Part shown: positions 40,044-47,221 of the stretch, piece after piece
How positions within the stretch are numbered: the stretch's first letter is position 1
Layout: every line of letters starts with the position of its first letter
Origin: Shewanella intestini
GTDB lineage: Bacteria > Pseudomonadota > Gammaproteobacteria > Enterobacterales > Shewanellaceae
Assembly: GCF_018221465.1 (NCBI RefSeq)
Contig: NZ_JAAIKR010000002.1
Coordinates: 1-64,000, forward strand
Length of the DNA stretch: 64,000 nucleotides
Direction of reading: 5' to 3'
The notes under the pieces: generated by a model
Told to the model about the DNA's origin: nothing
Databases searched by the model: none
Seen by the model: only the letters and a program-made list of their open reading frames with translations
Translations under genes and position numbers: made by a program

Positions 40044-41282
40044 ATGAATTTAGGCTTTTCATTCTTTGTAGGATTTCGCTATTGGCGTACAAAAAAAGCC
40101 AATGCATTTGCTTCATTTATCACTTTATTTGCCGTTTCAGGCATTTTCTTAGGCGTTAGCGCACTTATTATTGTCAGCTCAGTTATGAACGGGTTAGAAG
40201 GGCAGCTAAAAGACCGTATTTTAGGCGCGGTTCCGCAATTAACGTTGGTGAGTGAATCTGGTTTTAAAGATTGGCAGGCCGCCAGCGATAAGGTGGTTTT
40301 ACAACACTCTCGGCGCATTAAAGGCATTGTGCCAAGCGCGTCGACACAAGCCATGCTGCAATCTACTGGCAATATTCACGCCGCCCAAGTCTTGGGGATT
40401 TACCCAGATTTAGAGCGCCCAATTTCAAAGGTGATTAATTCTGGTGATAACAACGCTTTTAGCCAACTTGTAGCCGGTCAATATCGGGTGGTCCTTGGGC
40501 GACAGCTCGCACAAACCTTAGGCGTGAGTATGGGTGATAAAGTCCGTTTGTTTAGCGGTAATGGCGTGGTGTATACGCCGCTTGGACCTGTGCCAAGTCA
40601 GCGCAAATTTACCGTGGCTGGATTATTTGAAATGGGTTCACAAGTTGATGCCAGCGTGGCTTATGTGCATTTTGAAGACTTACAAAAACTGATGCGCCAA
40701 AACGCACAAACCGTTACCCATTTACGGGCTTATTTAACTGACCCGTTTGACGCGTCAGCCATTGCACCATCGGTAGTGAAACAATTTGCGCAATTAGGCG
40801 AAACCGTTACCGCTAAAGATTGGCGAGATGATTTTGGGCATTTGTTTTCAGCTGTGAAGATGGAAAAAAATATGATGTCATTAATGTTAAGCCTGATTAT
40901 TGCAGTGGCAGCATTTAATATTGTTTCTGCATTAGTGATGATGGTTGTTGATAAAACCAGTGATGTGGCCGTGTTAAAAACCCAAGGTTTGACAACACCG
41001 GCTGTGATGTTGATTTTTATTATCCAAGGTTCACTCAATGCTTTACTTGGGCTATTACTTGGCAGTGTAGCCGGGGTGTTCGTGACCCTTAATATCAATA
41101 GTATTACATCGGCTTTGGGCATATCAATTTTAGGCCCTGGACAAATTTTACCGGTGGCGATTTCCTCTGGCCAAATTGGCTTAATTGTTTGCGGCACATT
41201 AATGATGACCTTGCTCGCTACCCTTTATCCTGCTTTTACGGCTGCACGAGTTCAGCCTGCTAGCGCATTGAGATACGAATAA
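40044..41282 (+). CDS. lolC: Lipoprotein-releasing permease LolC
   Basis: A 412-residue inner-membrane subunit of LolCDE, which pulls mature lipoproteins from the inner membrane and passes them to LolA. One transmembrane helix near the N-terminus (about 26-48) is followed by a large periplasmic domain and three C-terminal helices; the start FFVGFRYWRTKKANAFASFI is the family signature. It is first of lolC-lolD-lolE, with the stop overlapping the lolD start by one base (TAATG). The order and two non-identical permeases support LolC/LolE rather than a fused LolF. Confidence 0.93.
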   Translation: MNLGFSFFVGFRYWRTKKANAFASFITLFAVSGIFLGVSALIIVSSVMNGLEGQLKDRILGAVPQLTLVSESGFKDWQAASDKVVLQHSRRIKGIVPSASTQAMLQSTGNIHAAQVLGIYPDLERPISKVINSGDNNAFSQLVAGQYRVVLGRQLAQTLGVSMGDKVRLFSGNGVVYTPLGPVPSQRKFTVAGLFEMGSQVDASVAYVHFEDLQKLMRQNAQTVTHLRAYLTDPFDASAIAPSVVKQFAQLGETVTAKDWRDDFGHLFSAVKMEKNMMSLMLSLIIAVAAFNIVSALVMMVVDKTSDVAVLKTQGLTTPAVMLIFIIQGSLNALLGLLLGSVAGVFVTLNINSITSALGISILGPGQILPVAISSGQIGLIVCGTLMMTLLATLYPAFTAARVQPASALRYE

Positions 41283-42004
41283 TGACCGATACTAAACAAC
41301 CTCTTTTACAAGTCAATGACGTTAGCAAAGCCTATCTTGAAGGTGATATTGCCACTCAAGTATTAAACAATGTCAATTTAACGATTTATAAGGGCGAACA
41401 ACTGGCCATTGTTGGCGGTTCGGGTTCTGGTAAAAGTACGTTGCTGCATTTAATGGGAACACTAGACACCCCAACAACCGGCAAGGTGTTACTTGAAGGC
41501 GAGAATATTCATCAATTGTCGGCTACGCGCCAGTCACAAATACGCAATCAAGATTTAGGGTTTATTTACCAATTTCATCATTTATTGCCTGACTTTAGCG
41601 CGCTTGAAAACGTGGCAATGCCAGCACTCATTCAAGGCCAAAATCGCGCAACTGCACTTGAAAAAGCACAAGTATTATTAAATAGAGTGGAATTAGGGCA
41701 CAGATTACAACATACGCCATCGCAGTTATCGGGAGGTGAGCGTCAACGGGTTGCCATAGCAAGAGCATTGATTAATCAACCTAAGTTAGTATTGGCCGAT
41801 GAGCCTACGGGCAATTTAGATTCAAGCCGCGGCGATGAAGTGTATGCTCTGATCCGCGAATTATCATTGCAACTTGGCACCGCCTTTGTGGTGGTGACCC
41901 ATGACCCTGTGCTTGCCAACAAAATGGATCGCCAACTCACCATGAAAGATGGTTATTTGCATTTAGAAGACTCAAACAATGGCACATCAGGTGATATGGC
42001 ATGA
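41282..42004 (+). CDS. lolD: Lipoprotein-releasing ATPase LolD
   Basis: A 240-residue ABC ATPase that powers LolCDE. Walker A is GGSGSGKST (near residue 45), the signature is LSGGERQR, and Walker B with the catalytic Glu is LVLADEPTGN. FIYQFHHLLPDFSALENVAMP is the LolD-specific Q-loop. It overlaps both neighbours (TAATG with lolC, ATGA with lolE), so the three subunits are translationally coupled. Confidence 0.97.
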   Translation: MTDTKQPLLQVNDVSKAYLEGDIATQVLNNVNLTIYKGEQLAIVGGSGSGKSTLLHLMGTLDTPTTGKVLLEGENIHQLSATRQSQIRNQDLGFIYQFHHLLPDFSALENVAMPALIQGQNRATALEKAQVLLNRVELGHRLQHTPSQLSGGERQRVAIARALINQPKLVLADEPTGNLDSSRGDEVYALIRELSLQLGTAFVVVTHDPVLANKMDRQLTMKDGYLHLEDSNNGTSGDMA

Positions 42005-43254
42005 ATATCAAATTGCCATTAGTGATAGGTTGGCGGTTTTATCGCGCTCGTCAATCTAATCGTTTTATTAACTTTATTTCTTTTGCATCAACCGCAGGTA
42101 TTGCGCTTGGCGTGGCGGTATTGATTATTGTCTTGTCGGCGATGAATGGCTTTGAGCGAGAGCTTGAGCAACGGTTATTAGGGGTGATCCCACATGGCGA
42201 ACTCGTTGGGGTGAATAGCCCCTTAGCTGATTGGCAAAGCGTTGCCGATTCAGCCAAAGCCGTGCCGCAAATTACTGGAGTTGCGCCTTTTGTACGCTTA
42301 CAAGGTTTGGTGCAAAAACCGGGCGGATTTCAAGGCTTGGTGGTCAATGGTATTGATATTAAGCAAGAAGCAAAAGTGTCGGCAATCAATAACTACATGC
42401 CTAAGGCGACTTGGCAGTCATTAGCCGGTAACACCAATCACATCGTGTTGGGGCAATCATTGCTAGATAGCTTGGGACTAAAAGTGGGTGATACCTTAGC
42501 CATGTATACTCCACAAACTGCAGGCACGAGTAATAGCCAGCGGTTATCGCAGGCAAAAAGTCATCGGTTTGTGGTGTCTGGGGTATTTAAACTCGGCGGT
42601 GAAGTTGAGTCGACTCAAGCTTATGTGTCGATGCAGTATTTAAGTCATTTGATGAAATTTGACGGTAAAGCATCTGGGATACGGATCAAAGTCGATAATG
42701 TATTTGATGCGCCGCAGGTGATTCGCCAACTTGGCTATGCCCAAAATGAATATGTGTATATGAATGATTGGACACGCAGCCAAGGACATTTATATCAAGA
42801 CATTCAGATGGTAAGAATGATCATGTATTTGGTGTTAGCGCTGGTGATTGCTGTTGCCTGCTTCAATATTGTGTCAACCTTGGTGATGGCGGTGCGTGAT
42901 AAAGCATCGGAAGTTGCCATATTAATGACCATGGGGTTAACACGCGCTGCGGTGATGGGAATATTTATTTTACAAGGCGCGCTTAATGGCATTACCGGTT
43001 GTACTTTGGGTGGGGTGATAGGGGGGCTTATTGCCCAAAATCTTAGCAGTATTGCCAAAGGCTTTGAGCACGTTTTTGGGGTTAAACTTTTGGCCAGCGA
43101 TATTTATTTTATCGACTTTTTGCCATCAGAGCTCAATCCTCGTGATGTGGTATTAGCTGTCGCCATGGGATTGGTCATGAGTCTTGTGGCAACGGTTTAT
43201 CCCGCTTGGAAAGCCACTAAAATTGCGCCTGCTGCGGCGCTTGCTGGACGTTAA
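42001..43254 (+). CDS. lolE: Lipoprotein-releasing permease LolE
   Basis: A 417-residue permease paralogous to LolC, with the same layout of one N-terminal and three C-terminal membrane helices around a periplasmic domain. It begins IGWRFYRARQSNRFINFISFASTAGIALGVAVLI, as LolE does. It overlaps the lolD stop by four bases (ATGA). I see no clear terminator before the GNAT gene 83 bases downstream, so read-through into that gene is possible. Confidence 0.94.
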   Translation: MNIKLPLVIGWRFYRARQSNRFINFISFASTAGIALGVAVLIIVLSAMNGFERELEQRLLGVIPHGELVGVNSPLADWQSVADSAKAVPQITGVAPFVRLQGLVQKPGGFQGLVVNGIDIKQEAKVSAINNYMPKATWQSLAGNTNHIVLGQSLLDSLGLKVGDTLAMYTPQTAGTSNSQRLSQAKSHRFVVSGVFKLGGEVESTQAYVSMQYLSHLMKFDGKASGIRIKVDNVFDAPQVIRQLGYAQNEYVYMNDWTRSQGHLYQDIQMVRMIMYLVLALVIAVACFNIVSTLVMAVRDKASEVAILMTMGLTRAAVMGIFILQGALNGITGCTLGGVIGGLIAQNLSSIAKGFEHVFGVKLLASDIYFIDFLPSELNPRDVVLAVAMGLVMSLVATVYPAWKATKIAPAAALAGR

Positions 43255-43336
43255 ACATTTGGCATTGTTAGCTATTAAACGCTAGCCAATTTCATGTGTT
43301 TTTAACTGTATAAACATATTTAAAGGTCATATTGAT

Positions 43337-43897
43337 ATGCAGCAAGACAGACAGATATTTTTTACCACAGAGCAGTTAACCGCCAGTGCGTTTGTTGACA
43401 CTGATTTAGTTATATTTACCGCTTATCGGCAGCAACCGTGCGTTGCACAATATCAAAGTTGGGATACCGATTACAGTCTTGATGATGCTAAAGCCATGTT
43501 TGCGAATATGAATTACCAACAGTTTGGTCAGGTAGATAAATGGTTTCAAATTGCATTAACGCTTAATAGCTGCGGCACATTAATTGGTGATTTAGCGCTG
43601 CACTTTGTTGATGAGCAACAGCTTGAATTAGGCATTACTTTAGCTCCAGAATACCAACAACAAGGTTTTGGCCTTGAAGCCGTAACGGGCGTGGTTAACT
43701 ATGTATTCCAGCAGCTGGGCAAGCATAGAATAACGGCAATAACCGATAGCCAAAATAGTGCCTGCGCAGCGCTGTTAACCAAAGCCGGTTTTAGAAAAGA
43801 AGCGCATTTTGTACAAAATATCTTTTTTAAAGGTGCTTGGGGCGATGAGTTTCAATTTGCGCTTTTAGCAAGTGAAATTAACCTCGATAACGGGTAA
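43337..43897 (+). CDS. GNAT acetyltransferase, RimJ/RimL-like
   Basis: A 186-residue acetyltransferase. The acetyl-CoA site lies around residues 98-120 (LELGITLAPEYQQQGFGLEAVTGV), and the C-terminal SACAALLTKAGFRKEAHF motif is the family's. The short N-terminal segment FTTEQLTASAF replaces the usual TxRLxLR. It has no close relation to the other GNAT at 27.9 kb beyond the shared fold. Possibly transcribed with lolCDE; the substrate is unknown. Confidence 0.82.
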   Translation: MQQDRQIFFTTEQLTASAFVDTDLVIFTAYRQQPCVAQYQSWDTDYSLDDAKAMFANMNYQQFGQVDKWFQIALTLNSCGTLIGDLALHFVDEQQLELGITLAPEYQQQGFGLEAVTGVVNYVFQQLGKHRITAITDSQNSACAALLTKAGFRKEAHFVQNIFFKGAWGDEFQFALLASEINLDNG

Positions 43898-44027
43898 TTG
43901 ACTTACCAAGCTCATGTCGCGGGTAACGTTAGGGCGGTGAGTATAGCTTATCAAAGCGGTTAATTTAGCCCTGAGCTCAACTACAATTAGCCTTACTGGA
44001 TCGTTAATTGGGTTTTTAAGGAGTTAC

Positions 44028-44297
44028 ATGAGTTGTCGTGGTTGTGAAGAGTCTATTTTTAAGCAAAAAATAGGTCGATGCAAAAGCTGTATGATCCAAC
44101 TGACTGTTTTATCGTTAATCAGTTGGCCATTATGGTGGTTTGGTTTTGCGCAAACGCCAACTCGTATTGAGTCAATCGCGTTATTATTTTTCTGTTGTGC
44201 TTTTAGCGGCTTATTGGCGCTGCACTTAGTGGTACTGAGTTATCGCCGAATAGTGTTAGGCGACACTAAAATGTATCAAAAAACTGATACGGATTAA
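44028..44297 (+). CDS. Small membrane protein with Cys pairs (DUF3624)
   Basis: An 89-residue protein with two CxxC pairs at the N-terminus (Cys3/Cys6 and Cys18/Cys21, in MSCRGCEESIF and GRCKSC), as in a small zinc ribbon, followed by two transmembrane helices (about 23-43 and 50-72) and a charged tail. It matches the pattern of DUF3624 proteins of Shewanella and Vibrio, whose role is unknown. A good ribosome-binding site (AAGGAG) lies 7 bases before the ATG. Confidence 0.78.
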   Translation: MSCRGCEESIFKQKIGRCKSCMIQLTVLSLISWPLWWFGFAQTPTRIESIALLFFCCAFSGLLALHLVVLSYRRIVLGDTKMYQKTDTD

Positions 44298-44359
44298 TGT
44301 ATTGTGTTTCAGCGCGCGGTTTTCGTTATGCCATGTTGTTTGGCATTAGACTTTTAGCT

Positions 44360-44384
44360 GCTTCTTGCTTCTTGCTTCTTGCTT
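44360..44384. repeat. Short heptanucleotide tandem repeat (GCTTCTT)
   Basis: GCTTCTT is repeated three times (44360-44380), with a partial fourth copy (GCTT). It lies in the convergent gap between the DUF3624 and AraC genes. Confidence 0.9.
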
Positions 44385-44474
44385 TCGGTTTCATGATTAT
44401 GGCTTATGTCATTAGTTTTTCGTTCTTGGCTAAACTAAAGCTGGCAACCCTTAATAGTTAAAAAAACTAACAAC

Positions 44475-45365
44475 TTATGACAAGTATAATTGCTTGTTAT
44501 CACCGCGCCACTGTTTAGGTGTTTGCCCAAATAAACGCTTAAACTCACGGCTAAATTGCGATGCACTGACATAACCGTTTTGCATTGCAGCCTCACTGAC
44601 ATTCATGCCTTTAGCAATACTCACCGCTGCGCTATTGAGTCGCATAGATTTGATAAATTGCATTGGTGACATCGTCGTCGCTTGTTTAAATTTACGGTGC
44701 AGTACTGCGCGGCTCATGCCAACTTGGGTGGCAATATCTTCAATAGTGATGGGTTTATCTAATTGAGATGACAACACCTCAATGGTGCGAGCAATGTCAT
44801 TGCCTACGCCAAAAGCCTGCTTTACTGTAGCGCCCGCATCGCCATTTAACAGCGCGTAATAAACTTCTCTGAGTCTGTTGTTACCCAAAATTGCGCAATC
44901 TGTTTTGTTATCACCTAATTGCAATAAGCGTAATAACGCATCGGTAAAAGGCTCATCCCAATTGGCTAGGGCCAAACCTGGTGGATGTTGTTGGGTTGGT
45001 GTGTAGTTTGCTCGCCCAGCTACCGTCTCCATTTCAATGGTTAACTCCGTTAATACCTTCGTGTCTAGCGAGATGCACACCCCTAACAGTGGCTCTTGTG
45101 GGGAAGCGGTTGCTGTGCCTGCTTCAACCGGAATCGACAAGCTGCAACACATGTACTGCTGAGCATCATACAAGTATTGCTTACCGTCCAAAATAGCCTG
45201 TTTAGCACCGCTGACAATAGCGATGACCATTGGCTCATAAATAACCGGCGTACATTGATGTGGCTGTGTGAGGCGAAAAAGCTGTACGCCTTTAATACCT
45301 GTTTCAATTAAACCATCGCAGCTGACACGCTGCTCTATAAGGTGTTTTATTTTAGATTTTTGCAT
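44475..45365 (-). CDS. AraC-family regulator (YqhC-like)
   Basis: A 296-residue transcription regulator. The N-terminal domain (QLFRLTQPHQCTPVIYEPMVIAIVSGAKQAIL) is the AraC_N type of E. coli YqhC, and the C-terminal 100 residues hold the two helix-turn-helices (IEDIATQVGMSRAVLHRKFKQ and VSEAAMQNGYVSASQFSREFKRLFGQTP). E. coli YqhC controls an aldehyde reductase in response to reactive aldehydes. Here the divergent gene is also an oxidoreductase, and palindromic sequences lie between them, so control of that neighbour is a fair inference. Confidence 0.9.
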   Translation of the reverse strand: MQKSKIKHLIEQRVSCDGLIETGIKGVQLFRLTQPHQCTPVIYEPMVIAIVSGAKQAILDGKQYLYDAQQYMCCSLSIPVEAGTATASPQEPLLGVCISLDTKVLTELTIEMETVAGRANYTPTQQHPPGLALANWDEPFTDALLRLLQLGDNKTDCAILGNNRLREVYYALLNGDAGATVKQAFGVGNDIARTIEVLSSQLDKPITIEDIATQVGMSRAVLHRKFKQATTMSPMQFIKSMRLNSAAVSIAKGMNVSEAAMQNGYVSASQFSREFKRLFGQTPKQWRGDNKQLYLS

Positions 45366-45368
45366 TAT

Positions 45369-45413
45369 TTGACATTATCACGTCAATAATCAGTTGTCAC
45401 TTGAGTGATACAA
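45369..45413. promoter_or_regulatory. Operator-like inverted repeats upstream of the AraC gene
   Basis: TTGAC-N8-GTCAA (45369-45386) lies next to TTGTCACT-TG-AGTGATACAA (45394-45413), an imperfect palindrome. Both are in the 321-base gap between the AraC gene and the divergent dehydrogenase, close to the AraC start, and may mediate autoregulation. The rest of the gap (to 45686) shows only GAGGA before the dehydrogenase start. Confidence 0.4.
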
Positions 45414-45686
45414 ATAGGCAAGTATAAAAGACTATCGGAGCTATTTTGAATTGATTGTGAGCGTTATAGTGTATTTCTTACAAGGCGGGACTTTACTTGA
45501 AAGATAACAGTAAGGCGTCTATTTATGTCGTACAACACATATTGATAACTGAGTGAATTGCGCAATTTAACGCAGATTTATTGGTGATGGTATCAGCGTG
45601 ATAAGCCGCTTTAGTCATTCACTCGACGAAGATAATGAATTGGTTTAGCCCAGCTAGTCCATTTAGCAAAAAAGAGGAAAATAAAT

Positions 45687-46637
45687 ATGTCAATTAATAC
45701 ACAATTTGGCGCACACGGGTGGACGCCGCAGCATATCGGTTCATTGGCAGGTAAAACGTATGTGATTACGGGGGCAAATACCGGTGCAGGATATGAAGCA
45801 ACAAAGTTGCTGCTATCAAAAAAGGCCAAAGTGGTGATGCTCAATCGTAATGAGCAAAAGTCATTACAAGCGATTAAAACGTTAAAAGCTGAGCTAGGTG
45901 ATAAGGCCGATGTGGCATTTATTCAATTAGATCTTGCCCAGTTATCAAGTGTGCGTGAAGCGGCAGCTAAAGTACTTGAGAGTGTTGATCACATTGATGC
46001 GCTTATCTGTAATGCCGCTATTGCGCAAGTGGCAAAGCAACAGATAACGGTTGATGGCTTTGAAAGCCAAATGGGTGTGAATCATTATGCGCATTTCTTA
46101 TTGTGTGGTTTGTTGTTTGAACGCATAGAGGCATCTATTGGTCGTATTGTTGTGGTGGGCAGTAATGCCTATAAAATGGGTAAAAAGACGATTCAGTTTG
46201 ACGACATTAATTTTGATAAAAAATACACCGCGTGGGATAGTTATGCGCAAAGTAAGTTGGCCCAAATGATGTTTGCGTATGAATTACAGCGCAAGGTGGG
46301 GCTAGCAGGTAAGCAGGTGCAGGTACAAGTTTGCCACCCAGGTGCATCAAGAACTAACTTGCTTAAAGATACTGCCAGTAGGTTAAATAAAATTATTTGG
46401 TCAATTGCTGCGCCCTTAATTGCGCAGTCAGCGACAAAAGGTGCGTGGCCAGAGGTGATGTGCGCTGTAGAGCAAGGCTTAACGGCAAACACGCTTTATG
46501 GGCCAACAAAACGCGCACAAACTGTCGGAGCCATCGATCAATGTCCACTCGATGATGTGGCGTTAAATCACACGCAAGCGCGCGCATTATGGGCGCTGTC
46601 TTGTGAGAAAACGGGATTAGATTGGGATGTAAACTAG
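45687..46637 (+). CDS. Short-chain dehydrogenase/reductase
   Basis: A 316-residue SDR with the cofactor motif TGANTGAGYE (residues 29-38), catalytic Ser in VVVGSNAYKMG and the YAQSK active-site pair. The C-terminal part resembles retinol-dehydrogenase-like and light-dependent protochlorophyllide-reductase-like SDRs (CHPGASRTNL), and bacterial members of this group act on varied aldehydes and ketones. GAGGA precedes the ATG. It is divergent from a YqhC-like regulator, which suggests induction by the substrate. The substrate is not known. Confidence 0.85.
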   Translation: MSINTQFGAHGWTPQHIGSLAGKTYVITGANTGAGYEATKLLLSKKAKVVMLNRNEQKSLQAIKTLKAELGDKADVAFIQLDLAQLSSVREAAAKVLESVDHIDALICNAAIAQVAKQQITVDGFESQMGVNHYAHFLLCGLLFERIEASIGRIVVVGSNAYKMGKKTIQFDDINFDKKYTAWDSYAQSKLAQMMFAYELQRKVGLAGKQVQVQVCHPGASRTNLLKDTASRLNKIIWSIAAPLIAQSATKGAWPEVMCAVEQGLTANTLYGPTKRAQTVGAIDQCPLDDVALNHTQARALWALSCEKTGLDWDVN

Positions 46638-46683
46638 CTAACGCAAGAGGCGAAAGAGGGCGTTCCTGTGTGCTGACAGCGGG

Positions 46684-47190
46684 TTATTTATTTCGTTTTT
46701 GCCATTTAAATAAGATCGAGTATTTCCATAAATTGGCAATGATAAAGTAGCCTGCAATAGCACAGATAACGCCTAAGACTGCGCAACCGAGTATAAATGG
46801 GGGGCCAATGGTGGAAAGTGATGCCTCTATCCAAGCCCAACTAATTTGGAATTGAAATTCTTGTGCGGGCGTGCCAAGGATTTTAGCACCCAATAAGTAG
46901 GCGCCATAAAACATAAACGGCATGGTTAGGGGGTTGGTTAACCACACTAATGCGACTGACACGGGAATGTTGACATTAAAGAAAATGGCTAACGCGGCAG
47001 CGAGCACCATTTGAAATGGCATTGGCATCCACGCAGCAAAAAGGCCAATAGCAAAAGCCCCTGGAGCAGACTTTCTATTTAATGCCCATAAGTTGGGTTT
47101 GTTTAATAGTTGGCCGAACACTTTAAGATACTTGTGTTGCTTAAGTACTTCAGGCTTAGGCATATACTTTTCAATAAATTTTTTTGGCAT
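46684..47190 (-). CDS. DUF2062 membrane protein
   Basis: A 168-residue inner-membrane protein with a basic cytoplasmic N-terminus (MPKKFIEKYMPKPEVLKQ) and three or four hydrophobic segments. FAIGLFAAWMPMPFQMVLAA and VWLTNPLTMPFMFYGAYLLG are typical of DUF2062. The family has no established biochemical function. Its start codon is only 31 bases from the start of comEC on the other strand, so the two share one very small promoter region. Confidence 0.9.
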   Translation of the reverse strand: MPKKFIEKYMPKPEVLKQHKYLKVFGQLLNKPNLWALNRKSAPGAFAIGLFAAWMPMPFQMVLAAALAIFFNVNIPVSVALVWLTNPLTMPFMFYGAYLLGAKILGTPAQEFQFQISWAWIEASLSTIGPPFILGCAVLGVICAIAGYFIIANLWKYSILFKWQKRNK

Positions 47191-47221
47191 CTTTGGCGAT
47201 TACTGTCTTTACTCAATCGTT

